This document shows positions 1 through 7,435 of a stretch of 18,909 bases of DNA, piece after piece; position 1 is the stretch's first letter; each line of letters begins with the position of its first letter. The translations under genes were made by a program, and so were the position numbers. The notes beneath the pieces were generated by a model. It was given only the letters and a program-made list of their open reading frames with translations. It was not told the origin of the DNA and made no database searches. This DNA is from DATLXH01 sp035576005 (lineage in GTDB: Bacteria > Acidobacteriota > Thermoanaerobaculia > Gp7-AA8): positions 1 through 18,909 of the forward strand of contig DATLXH010000055.1 in assembly GCA_035576005.1 (NCBI GenBank), read 5' to 3'.

Positions 1-138
1 GGCTTGGATGCGAGGCGCACGGCGATTTTGCGACGAAGGCATAGTCGACACTATGTCAAGGAGCGAAATTGCCGTGCAACGAAGCAGACAGGCCGCTATC
101 CGTCGTCTCGCGGCGAAGGTCTGTGAGAAATGCGGGCT
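1..138 (+). repeat. Dispersed giant-palindrome repeat A, copy 1 (cut by window edge)
   Basis: Left-truncated copy of a roughly 180-bp element found five times in the window. It begins inside the left arm and ends with the terminal inverted sequence GGTCTGTGAGAAATGCGGG at about 118-136. Its first 99 bases are the same as the last 99 bases of the window except for one A/G change. It lies 60 bp upstream of the glycosyltransferase start. Confidence 0.9.
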
Positions 139-197
139 AGAAGGAGCAGCGCGGCTGCGATCCGTCAGGACAGAGTACAATCCGGCACTTGCGAGCG

Positions 198-1460
198 ATG
201 AGCGCGGAAACGACAGTGACGCAACGGAGTCAGACCTCGCCGTCGGCCGCCGCCCCGCTCGACAGTTCCTGGCGTCTCGGTGTCCTCATCGTCGCCGTGA
301 CGGTTTCACTCATCGATCTCTACTACCACCTTCCGGCGGCAGGCGGCTATCACGTCGCGGCTGATGAGGGCGCCTATTACCGGCACGCCAGAAGCGTTTC
401 CCTCCACGGCTGGGGTGGCCTGAGACTCACCGCCGAAGAATATATTGGCGATCGGGGTCTCCATATTTACCCGCCGCCGACCAGACTTCTGAGTACGCTG
501 ACGAATGCCCTCGCCCTCGGTGTCGACGATTCCTACCGCTCACTCGCCGTTCTGTCGCTCGTCTGGTTCGTCGTTCTCATCTTCCTCGCGCGCCACTACG
601 TCTCACGCCTGTGGGATGAACGCGTTGGTCTCATTGCGTCCTTGTTTCTCACGTTTTCACCGTTGTTCATGGCGATGGCGAAACGGGCGCTGATTGACTC
701 TCTTTCGTCGCTACTCAGCGCATGGGTTCTATTCAGTTTTCTCGATTACGCGCGACACCACCGCCGCCGCAGTCTCGTCTCGTTCTGTATTGCCGTTGCG
801 TTCAGCTTGCTGAACCGGGAGACCGCGATTCTTTTCTGTCCGTTCTACGCCGGCTCACTATTGCTTCTCACGCCGAGAGAAAGGCTGGCGACTGAATGCA
901 AGACCATCGCGGTCGCCACGATGAGCATCGCGGCGGCCGTATCGGTCGTGATGGTGGCGGCTTTCGGCATCCACAATCTGGTCGGCATCGGCGCAGCGCT
1001 GTATCGCTCCCAGATCTTGATGCATCACAGCTATGCGGTCGTTTACTGCAACGGGCCATGGTATCGATATCTGGTCGACCTGATGCTCCTCAGCCCGATG
1101 ACGCTGATCCTGGCGACCCTCGCTGCTGGACGGACGCTTCTGGACCGGCAGCGGGATCTCAGGATCGATCTCCTCCTCGCCTTCTTTGCGTATGTCCTCG
1201 TGGTGTTCGTCTTCACCTACAAGAACATTCGTTACGCAACGGTTCTGGATATCGAGGTGCGGCTCCTTGCCGCCATAGGCGTGGTGCAACTGGTGAATAC
1301 GTGGACGGCAACGCAGATTGCGCGCCGCCGCGCTCTCTGCCTGGTCGTGCTGATGCTCGTCGCGTTCGACCTCCGCTCGTTCCACCGCTATTTCGTCACA
1401 GACGACATTTACGATCCGGTCAGCGCGAGCCTCCTCGCGGCGGAGCGTTTCATTCCATGA
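198..1460 (+). CDS. GT39/ArnT-like polytopic membrane glycosyltransferase
   Basis: A 420-residue integral membrane protein of the GT-C fold, probably moving a sugar from a polyprenyl-phosphate donor to an acceptor outside the cytoplasmic membrane. After one N-terminal hydrophobic helix (about residues 27-45) comes an acidic loop with DEGAYYRHA near 59-67, where the family carries its catalytic Asp/Glu. Next is a run of about eight hydrophobic segments, the KRALIDSLSSLLSAW stretch typical of the PMT_2 domain, and NIRYATVLDIEVRLLAAIGV near the end, like the R-Y-x-L-P-x-x-P region of the family. A TTG lies three codons upstream, but the ATG at 198 is the better start. The Shine-Dalgarno sequence is weak, and a TACAAT box at 176-181 suggests a short leader. 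It is shorter than most ArnT/PMT proteins (500-600 aa) and lacks a C-terminal soluble domain. It converges on the TMTC-like gene. Donor and acceptor are unknown. Confidence 0.75.
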   Translation: MSAETTVTQRSQTSPSAAAPLDSSWRLGVLIVAVTVSLIDLYYHLPAAGGYHVAADEGAYYRHARSVSLHGWGGLRLTAEEYIGDRGLHIYPPPTRLLSTLTNALALGVDDSYRSLAVLSLVWFVVLIFLARHYVSRLWDERVGLIASLFLTFSPLFMAMAKRALIDSLSSLLSAWVLFSFLDYARHHRRRSLVSFCIAVAFSLLNRETAILFCPFYAGSLLLLTPRERLATECKTIAVATMSIAAAVSVVMVAAFGIHNLVGIGAALYRSQILMHHSYAVVYCNGPWYRYLVDLMLLSPMTLILATLAAGRTLLDRQRDLRIDLLLAFFAYVLVVFVFTYKNIRYATVLDIEVRLLAAIGVVQLVNTWTATQIARRRALCLVVLMLVAFDLRSFHRYFVTDDIYDPVSASLLAAERFIP

Positions 1461-1618
1461 CGCGGCTGAGGACGACGCGTCGCCGGAGCCAGACGGCGCT
1501 GCACATCCAGTTCCGGCAGCGCCAGCCAAGGGCGCCAAAGGTCTCACTGGCACTCCCGCACACGCCGACTGAGCCGGCGATCCCGCACCGACCCGGCGCC
1601 GGACTCTTTGCGCCACAG

Positions 1619-3568
1619 TTACCGTACCTTGTTTCTTCGGGCCAGAACCCACGCCAGGTTCCCACGGGCGAGCGGGTCGGGCCGCAGAGCCACGGCGCGC
1701 GTCAGAGCCTCCTCGGCCCGGTCGTCAAACCCGAGCTGCGCGAGTGACCAGCCGATGTTGTTCCAGGCGTCGGCGGCATTCGGGTCGTAGCGAAGGGCCT
1801 GCTGATTCGCCAGTGCTGCATCGAGGAAATTCCTGCTCGCGATTCCAGCGATGCCTGCGGCGAAGCAGCTCTTGTATGACGGGCTCGCGATATCCAGGGG
1901 AACTGACCCCGCCATCACCGCAGCCGCTTCCCGGTCTGACGGGTTGATCCTCGCGCTCTCTTCGGCGAGACGCCGCAGATCGGGTGCGTCGCCGGTGACT
2001 GCGTACAACTTCATCAGGAGTGAGCGGACCTCCGCCTGTGCAGGACTGAGCTGGAGCGCGCGTTTCAGCTCGGGAATGGCCTCCTTCGCCCGGCCAGCGG
2101 CGATCAACCAGCGTCCGTAGTAATGGTGCCCAGCCGCGTCGTTGCGCAATTCGAGGGCCGTCTTGAAGTGTAATTCCGCGGCTGCGGGGTTGCCCATTGC
2201 TTCTTCCAGAATGCCGCGGTTGATTTCGAGAGTCGGGTAATTCGGAAAGACCAGCGCGGCGCGGTCGAAGTACTCCTTCGCCACGGGGTACTGCGCTTTC
2301 GCCATCTGCGTCAGGCCGTAGTTCATCAGCGCGCGCCCGTTCTGCGGGCTTTTCTGTGCCGTGTCGAGCCAGAGCGATTCCTCAGTAGCCCAGACGCGGT
2401 TCCGCTCGAAGGTTCCCACGCCGAGCAGGAGCAGCGCAGCGCACGCGGCTGCAGCAAGCTCCGGGCGGCGGCTGGCGAAAACGACGTCCAGCCCTGATAC
2501 GACGGCCAGCACGAGCCCCATGTACGGAAGGAAGATCCGGTGCTCATTCATGACCTCGGCGAGCGGGAAGATGCTCGAGGTCGGGATCAGCGCGATCGCG
2601 AACCACCAGAGCCCGAAGGCGACCGGCCGCAGCTCCTGACGACGTCCCGTCGCCCGAACGAGAAGCGCGATCAACGCGATGAAGGCGAAACCGGCGACGG
2701 CTCGCGTGTCGTACCAATGCGGGAAGAGTCCCCAGTCGGTGTCGGCGGTCAACCCCACCGGAAGAAAGAAGAGCCGCGCGTAATGGAGCCAGATGAACGG
2801 CTGCGTGATCAGGTAATGCCATTTCGAACCGCCGCCTGAGGTCCACTCCGGAGCGTTCATTCTGCTCAGCAGGATCAGCAGGACCACGCCCGCCACGAGC
2901 GAGGGCAGGACGGCAAGCCAGGTCGCGCGATCGCGGATGTCCTTGCGCTCGACGTAGACGACATAAACGAGCAGCAGCGGTGCGAAGACGACCACCGGCG
3001 CCTTCGCCAATGCGCCGAAGGCGAGCGGCAGAAGATAGAGATGCCGCCTGCGCGCGGCGGGCGAATATTGGATCAGAAGAAACGCACCGAGGACGCCGAT
3101 GGCGGACAGCAGCTCCGACCGGCAGGAGAGGAAGTTCATCGTCTCGCTGTTGGCGGTGTGCATCGCGAAGAGCGTTGCTGCAACGAGTGCAAGCCAGCCG
3201 TTGTGCGGCGCCGGCCGCACCGTGTCGAGCGTTCTGCGGAAGAACGCGAGCAGCATCGCCCAGACGATGAGGAGCAGAACGATCTGCTGGACGTGGTACG
3301 CGAGCGGATCGAGTCGAGTGAACGAGTAGTCGATGGCGTAGCTGAGCGTCACCAGCGGGCGGTACGTGGCGTTCGCGGGGACGCTGCTGAACGTGTGTGC
3401 ATCGCGAAAGAAGAGCGGCGCGTTGGCGAGGCTCCGGATGAACGCGTTCGTTTCGATGACGTGACTGTCGTCGAAGTGAAACAAGTTGTGGAGGGAGTTG
3501 GAGTAGACCAAAACGATTGCTGCAGCCGCGAGTGCGGTGGCGATCAGTAGGCGCTGAGTCGAGTTCAT
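1619..3568 (-). CDS. TMTC-like membrane O-glycosyltransferase with C-terminal TPR repeats
   Basis: A 649-residue protein with about ten membrane segments (residues 7-385) followed by a soluble TPR region (about 390-649). The membrane half has the hallmarks of TMTC/DUF1736-type GT-C enzymes: an FDD acidic pair at 32-34 in the first loop, TYRPLVTLSYAIDY near 68-81, an H-T-A-N-S-E...R-S-E-L-L block at 137-154 (eukaryotic TMTC: H-P-x-H-T-E...G-R-A-E-L), and AEVMNEHRIFLPY at 337-349. The TPR units are of the N-Y-G...A-x-x-Y-F-x-x-A-L type. Eukaryotic TMTCs O-mannosylate cadherins; bacterial relatives are largely uncharacterised, so substrate is inference. The next gene upstream on the same strand encodes a Thr-rich collagen-like secreted protein, a plausible acceptor, although a strong terminator separates the two. 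No clear Shine-Dalgarno sequence precedes the ATG. Confidence 0.8.
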   Translation of the reverse strand: MNSTQRLLIATALAAAAIVLVYSNSLHNLFHFDDSHVIETNAFIRSLANAPLFFRDAHTFSSVPANATYRPLVTLSYAIDYSFTRLDPLAYHVQQIVLLLIVWAMLLAFFRRTLDTVRPAPHNGWLALVAATLFAMHTANSETMNFLSCRSELLSAIGVLGAFLLIQYSPAARRRHLYLLPLAFGALAKAPVVVFAPLLLVYVVYVERKDIRDRATWLAVLPSLVAGVVLLILLSRMNAPEWTSGGGSKWHYLITQPFIWLHYARLFFLPVGLTADTDWGLFPHWYDTRAVAGFAFIALIALLVRATGRRQELRPVAFGLWWFAIALIPTSSIFPLAEVMNEHRIFLPYMGLVLAVVSGLDVVFASRRPELAAAACAALLLLGVGTFERNRVWATEESLWLDTAQKSPQNGRALMNYGLTQMAKAQYPVAKEYFDRAALVFPNYPTLEINRGILEEAMGNPAAAELHFKTALELRNDAAGHHYYGRWLIAAGRAKEAIPELKRALQLSPAQAEVRSLLMKLYAVTGDAPDLRRLAEESARINPSDREAAAVMAGSVPLDIASPSYKSCFAAGIAGIASRNFLDAALANQQALRYDPNAADAWNNIGWSLAQLGFDDRAEEALTRAVALRPDPLARGNLAWVLARRNKVR

Positions 3569-3644
3569 CGGAGGAGCATCTTACCGCGGGGGTGCAACTT
3601 CGAAGGTGAGTCGCGAGTTGTCTCGGATATTGCGGTGAGATACA

Positions 3645-3672
3645 AAAACGGCGGGCCGAAGCCCGCCGTTTT
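3645..3672 (-). terminator. Intrinsic terminator of the collagen-like gene
   Basis: A perfect 12-bp stem with a four-base loop lies 20 bases past the collagen-like stop codon. Read on the minus strand, the loop is TTCG closed by C-G, the extra-stable C(UUCG)G tetraloop, and the stem is followed by five T. The A/T ends of the stem make it able to work in both directions. It separates the collagen-like gene from the TMTC-like gene. Confidence 0.9.
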
Positions 3673-3691
3673 CTTCGTCAGCGCGGTGTCC

Positions 3692-5005
3692 CTACGGGTT
3701 GCCGCAAATTGCGTAGGCTTGAACTGAGGCGGTTTCGCCGCTGCCGAAGTTTTTGGTCACCGTGGCCGTTGCCGACCAGGTTGTGCCGTTACTCGGATAA
3801 CTACTCTGCACGGCTACACTCCCTTCATTTCCACCCGTTGCAGTTACGTGGACGCCACCTCCATACAAGACCATTGGAGCCGTGCAGGCCGCCGTCGAGG
3901 GCCCTACAAGTGTACCTACGGCTGGACCCGCGGCAATCGTTTCGTCTTCGCTTGCCCATCGGCTCGATCTCAATCTAGTTGCCGAGGGCCGAGCCGACGT
4001 CGCTGCGGTTCCAAAGACGATCGCCTGGCCGCCCGACCCGCCCGATCTCCCCGGAGCTCCGGTCGTGCCCGTGGCTCCTGTCGTGCCCGTGGCTCCGGTT
4101 GCGCCTGTGTCGCCCGTGGCACCGGTAGCGCCAGTGGCTCCGGTCGGACCCGTAGGACCGATTGCCCCGGTAGCACCCGTGGCTCCGGTTGCGCCTGTGT
4201 CGCCCGTGGCACCGGTAGCGCCCGTGGCTCCGGTCGGACCCGTAGGACCGATTGCCCCGGTAGCACCCGTGGCTCCGGTTGCGCCCGTGTCGCCCGTGTC
4301 GCCTTTGGCACCGATCGGTCCCTGCGGTCCCGCCTCACCCCTCGCCCCTTCAGGACCCTGCGGACCAGCGCCCAGGGGATCCAGCCGGAAGTAGCCGAGG
4401 ATGTCGACCGTCAGTTCGCTTTCCGCGTTCATCGACGCGACGCTGAAGCTGCCGTTTGAAAACATTACGCCCACTTCGAAAGAACGCTTTTCACCCTTGG
4501 GAAAGAGAAACACGTTTTCGGAAGCCAGTGCTCGCGCCGGATTCGACCCGACCCGAAGACTTCCATTGCCGTTGCTCTTACTCGTGAAGCGAGCAACCAC
4601 CCCGACCGCATCGGGAGGAACGACATCAGAGCAGGGATTGACGAAAAGCCCGCTCCGGAGGTCCCCTCTGCTGGGATAAGTGCGAACCTCATTCACCCTG
4701 AAGGCGGGGCCAGCCCATGGAAACTCAGACTTATCTTCAGAAAGAGTCGACACGAGCCGGCATGGGACAACCTCCTGGAAGATCACCGGAGGCATCGACG
4801 TCACGTCGGACGTCGCCAGGATCGATTCCCCCACGTTCATACGGACGTGAGCCCCGTCCGCGGTGAAGGGGCTGTGATAATTGCCGTGATAATTGCCCGG
4901 CTGCTCGGCCCGCAACGGTCCGATGACCGTAAAAACCGCTAAGACTCCCCCCACGAAAAGTGTATGAAAGGGGCGAGTCACTGGCGTTTTCTGAGTCGTT
5001 CGCAT
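3692..5005 (-). CDS. Secreted collagen-like (Gly-X-Y) surface protein
   Basis: A 437-residue exported protein. Residues 1-33 form a signal peptide (basic start, hydrophobic core 16-30, L-R-A before cleavage). Residues about 70-206 form a beta-rich domain running from FQEVVPCRLVSTL to VDILGYF, a module I recognise from secreted proteins of Acidobacteria and Actinobacteria. Residues 212-326 are an almost uninterrupted collagen-like Gly-X-Y region, first GPQGPEGARGEAGPQGP, then mostly GAT, GDT and GPT triplets. Residues 327-437 form a C-terminal domain ending in AYAICGNP that could act as trimerisation or display head. The Thr-rich triplets resemble O-glycosylated bacterial collagens such as BclA of Bacillus. 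Inside the collagen region the DNA repeats with a 90-bp period (30 residues). AAGGAT lies about 9 bases before the ATG, and the gene ends in a strong terminator. Role in adhesion or a surface layer is inference. Confidence 0.88.
   Translation of the reverse strand: MRTTQKTPVTRPFHTLFVGGVLAVFTVIGPLRAEQPGNYHGNYHSPFTADGAHVRMNVGESILATSDVTSMPPVIFQEVVPCRLVSTLSEDKSEFPWAGPAFRVNEVRTYPSRGDLRSGLFVNPCSDVVPPDAVGVVARFTSKSNGNGSLRVGSNPARALASENVFLFPKGEKRSFEVGVMFSNGSFSVASMNAESELTVDILGYFRLDPLGAGPQGPEGARGEAGPQGPIGAKGDTGDTGATGATGATGAIGPTGPTGATGATGATGDTGATGATGATGAIGPTGPTGATGATGATGDTGATGATGTTGATGTTGAPGRSGGSGGQAIVFGTAATSARPSATRLRSSRWASEDETIAAGPAVGTLVGPSTAACTAPMVLYGGGVHVTATGGNEGSVAVQSSYPSNGTTWSATATVTKNFGSGETASVQAYAICGNP
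4091..4290 (-). repeat. 90-bp tandem repeat within the collagen region
   Basis: Two full 90-bp units (4091-4180 and 4181-4270) and a partial third start with the same GGCTCCGGTTGCGCC on the plus strand. I find one difference between the full units (A versus C at about 4133). Each unit encodes 30 residues, or ten Gly-X-Y triplets. Near identity points to recent duplication, and such arrays readily change copy number. Confidence 0.9.
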
Positions 5006-5050
5006 GGTCTCGTATCCTTTGGTGTACAGGGGTTTCCCGGGACTTGTTGA

Positions 5051-5064
5051 CGCACCAGGCTCAA
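5051..5064 (-). promoter_or_regulatory. Shared upstream motif, copy before the collagen-like gene
   Basis: On the minus strand this reads TTGAGCCTGGTGCG, followed by TCAACAAG. Its first base is 59 bases upstream of the collagen-like ATG. Almost the same string, TTGAGCTCTGGTGCGT then ACTCATAACAA, lies 69 bases upstream of the other secreted-protein gene at 7436. It may be a shared promoter element (a TTGAGC -35-like box) or an operator; no good -10 hexamer lies at standard spacing. Confidence 0.45.
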
Positions 5065-5184
5065 ACGGGGAATGGCAAGTTATTGTTCGCGCAACAAACG
5101 CGCCGTGTCGAAATTCCGTACGTCTGTCTGCAATTCATACGGATCCCTGTTTAGTTTCTCTCATTATTGGTAAGGGGAGTTTCA

Positions 5185-5345
5185 TAGAAGCGGAAAAGGG
5201 TCAGCGGCAAGGGTCGCGGAAAAGGGTCGGAGCTTAAGCACCAAGAGAGCGGAAATGGGTCGTAGCTTCAGGAGAGCGGAAAAGGAGCGGAAAAGGGTCG
5301 TAGCTGCAGCAACGGAAAAGAGGAGACAGCAAGAAAGGGTCGTAG
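5185..5345. repeat. Degenerate purine-rich short tandem repeats
   Basis: About 160 bases built from irregularly spaced copies of GCGGAAAAGGGTCGTAGCT and pieces of it: GGAAAAGGGTC, GAAATGGGTCGTAGCTTCAG, GAAAAGGGTCGTAGCTGCAG and GAAAGGGTCGTAGCTGCAG. Purines dominate the plus strand. No coding frame in it resembles a protein. It sits 180 bases upstream of the collagen-like gene in a gene-free kilobase. Confidence 0.75.
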
Positions 5346-5350
5346 CTGCA

Positions 5351-5735
5351 GAATGGAACCTACGTTGGTGTGCAGAGGGTATCTTTCGACCTGATCGTAT
5401 CTCGCGGTCAGGCAGTCCGGTGATCAAGGGCCTCGGCCACTACCTCGCAGGTCAGCGGGCCCTTCCATTCACAGCCTCAATGAGTGCGCGTCGTGGAATC
5501 GGGCGTCATCACTCACACTGAGGCGGGTTGTGCCCGGAAGTACAACTGTCAATTCTTACGAGGGCTTGGAATAGCGGTTACGCAAGCGCGAGCTGCAGCT
5601 GCCCGACTTGTTGGCGGAACCGTCTGTCGCGCCGCATGAGTCGCTCGCATTGCGCGACGAGCTCCGTGACGCGGCTGCAGCTTCGTAAGCGCAGTGTCTG
5701 CGCAATCACTCGCAGTCTTCGTCTCCCGGGATGTA
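5351..5735. other. Gene-free stretch, possible decayed coding remnant
   Basis: No gene recognised. One plus-strand frame at about 5578-5688 reads smoothly (LRKRELQLPDLLAEPSV, then ALRDELRDAAAAS and a stop) with codon use like the window's genes. It has a stop codon just upstream and no start or Shine-Dalgarno sequence, so at most it is the tail of a dead gene. The rest shows no protein-like frame and no stable hairpin. Confidence 0.25.
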
Positions 5736-5838
5736 GTCATCCTGAGCGAAAGCGAAGGATCTCAAAAATACGCAACTCGTTGATTGCACAGCGTCGCACT
5801 TTGAGATCCTTCGTCGCAAAAGCGCTCCTCAGGATGAC
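5736..5838. repeat. GTCATCCTGAG-type intergenic inverted repeat
   Basis: A 103-bp inverted repeat. The left arm starts GTCATCCTGAGCG and continues through AAGGATCTCAAA; the right arm runs TTTGAGATCCTTCG to CTCAGGATGAC. The central 30 or so bases are unpaired. Elements with these ends are, to my knowledge, common between genes in Acidobacteria and some other soil bacteria. Only this copy is seen here. From 5839 to 6013 I see nothing further. Confidence 0.8.
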
Positions 5839-6013
5839 GAACGCTCTTGTGGAGTTGGGCAACAGGCCCTGAAGCCGGGTGCTACGCACCTTTCGCCGCC
5901 TGACGGCGGCTGGGACGATGTCCAATCTCTGAGTTGAGCGGAAGCCGGCATCGAACGCGCGAACCTCCGTACGACAATGTCGCACGATGAGTGACAGTCA
6001 GAAGGCAGACCAT

Positions 6014-7141
6014 CTACCTCAAAGCGCCTTCGACGACTTCAACCACGCGTTCGATCTGCCCCTCGGTCAATTCCGGAAAGATCGGCAGGGCGAGCGTCTG
6101 AGCCGATGCCGCCTCGGAGTTCGGAAACGCTTCTTTCGCGCTGGGAAGATCGCGGAAGCATTCCTGATCGGGCAAAGGAAGCGGATAGTAAATCTCACAT
6201 CCAATCGAAGCAGATCGTAAAGCTTCCATGACGTGATCGCGCGTTCCGGCGCCCTGAGGGAAGCGGACGATGTACTGGTTGTAGACATGGCGACGCTCGG
6301 GAAGAGTTTCCGGAAGGACGATCCGATCTCCAACCGAGCTTGCGGTGAAGAGATCGAGATAGCGCGCAGCATTTTGGATTCGTCGTTCCGTCCACTCCTC
6401 CAGGTGCTTCAATTTCACGTGGAGGATCGCCGCCTGAAGAGCATCGATGCGGAAGTTGCCGCCGATATAGCGATGAAAGTACTTCGGCCGCATTCCATGG
6501 ACGCGATAGTCGATCAGCCGCTCCGCGACCGAATCGTCCTCCGTCGTGACTGCCCCGGCATCGCCGAAAGCGCCCAGATTCTTCGAAGGGAAAAATGAGA
6601 AACAGGCGATGTCGCCGAGTTTTCCGGTCCGCACGCCGCGATACTCTGCGCCCACTGCCTGCGCTGAGTCCTCTACGACGTGCAGCTTCTTTCTCCTGGC
6701 GATCTCATGGATCTCGTCCATCGCAGCGATCTGTCCGTACAGGTGCACGGGAATGATCGCCCTCGTGCGCGCCGTCAGATGGTGCTCAACCTGCTCGGGA
6801 TCGAGGTTGTAGCCTCGCAGCTCGATATCCGCGAAAATCGGAATCGCTCCGATCCGCTCGACGACGCCTGCAGTAGCGAAAAAGGAATAGGCGGGAACAA
6901 TCACTTCGTCTCCCGGCTCGATTCCCAGGACCATGAGCGCGATGAGCAGCGCATCGGTCCCCGAGGAAACTCCGATTGCATGTTTCGAATCGCAGTAGTC
7001 GGCGAAATCCTTTTCGAACGCATCGACTCGCTTTCCCAGGATAAACGCCTGGGAGTCATAGACCTCCTCGGTCACGCGGAGGACTTCCTCACGGATCGAA
7101 CTGTACTGCTGCCGTAGATCGAGAAGCGGAATTGCGGACAT
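6014..7141 (-). CDS. DegT/DnrJ/EryC1/StrS-family PLP sugar aminotransferase
   Basis: A 375-residue enzyme of fold-type I that uses PLP to transaminate keto-sugar nucleotides for deoxyamino sugars of surface polysaccharides or glycans. Numbered from the TTG one codon upstream: the phosphate-binding S-G-T lies at 61-63 (IGVSSGTDALLIAL), the ring-contacting Asp in VVEDSAQAVGAEY at 159, and the Schiff-base lysine in FFPSKNLGAFGDAGAV at 188. NFRIDALQAAIL near 230-242 and YYPLPLPDQ near 318-326 are further family signatures. Length is normal. The ATG at 7141 is preferred to the adjacent TTG because AAGGA lies six bases before it. Exact substrate cannot be read from sequence; the WlbE/PglE/DesV-like branch fits. 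The glycosyltransferase neighbours suggest a role in surface glycans. It stands alone, with gene-free DNA on both sides. Confidence 0.92.
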   Translation of the reverse strand: MSAIPLLDLRQQYSSIREEVLRVTEEVYDSQAFILGKRVDAFEKDFADYCDSKHAIGVSSGTDALLIALMVLGIEPGDEVIVPAYSFFATAGVVERIGAIPIFADIELRGYNLDPEQVEHHLTARTRAIIPVHLYGQIAAMDEIHEIARRKKLHVVEDSAQAVGAEYRGVRTGKLGDIACFSFFPSKNLGAFGDAGAVTTEDDSVAERLIDYRVHGMRPKYFHRYIGGNFRIDALQAAILHVKLKHLEEWTERRIQNAARYLDLFTASSVGDRIVLPETLPERRHVYNQYIVRFPQGAGTRDHVMEALRSASIGCEIYYPLPLPDQECFRDLPSAKEAFPNSEAASAQTLALPIFPELTEGQIERVVEVVEGALR

Positions 7142-7366
7142 CAACCTTCCTTCTTTTCTGAGCGGGTGAAAAACACGTTCGCGATTGACAGTCTAACGGG
7201 TCAGGGAAGTGCCGTCATGTTCCTCACGATGGACACTTCCGGGACTCTCGACGTACCAGTAAGCGAGGCGACTACCCGCAGCCCCCCACTGGCTGGCTCA
7301 CCCTCGTTCCTCTCACCCAGCCACCACTTCCATGTCATGCTATTACAACATAAAATATAGACATTC

Positions 7367-7382
7367 TTGAGCTCTGGTGCGT
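7367..7382 (+). promoter_or_regulatory. Shared upstream motif, copy before the 7436 gene
   Basis: TTGAGCTCTGGTGCGT, beginning 69 bases before the ATG. It equals the motif upstream of the collagen-like gene apart from one extra T. It is preceded by an AT-rich patch (7343-7361) that also offers weak -10-like hexamers (TAAAAT, TATAGA). The remainder of the 7142-7435 gap holds nothing else recognisable. Confidence 0.45.
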
Positions 7383-7394
7383 ACTCATAACAAC

Positions 7395-7416
7395 CCGCCA
7401 GCCATCGTGCTGGCGG
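7395..7416 (+). promoter_or_regulatory. 5' leader hairpin of the 7436 gene
   Basis: CCGCCAGC pairs perfectly with GCTGGCGG around a six-base loop, CATCGT. It ends eight bases before the strong ribosome site GGAG (7425-7428). The position suggests mRNA 5' stabilisation or a protein-binding site; there is no T run to make it a terminator. Confidence 0.5.
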
Positions 7417-7435
7417 ATAGAAAAGGAGACACACC

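Noticed and set aside
3041..3550. Long plus-strand charged frame opposite the TMTC-like gene
   Set aside because: Antisense shadow of a well-supported membrane protein; its Arg/Glu-rich composition is what hydrophobic codons give in reverse.
3882..4394. Plus-strand frame rich in P-V-A-P-V repeats
   Set aside because: It is the antisense of the Gly-X-Y codons of the collagen-like gene. The sense frame has signal peptide, domains and terminator; this one has no ribosome site or known fold.
5578..5688. Protein-like frame LRKRELQLPDLLAEPSV
   Set aside because: A stop lies just upstream, there is no start, and it is too short to assign; kept only as a possible remnant.
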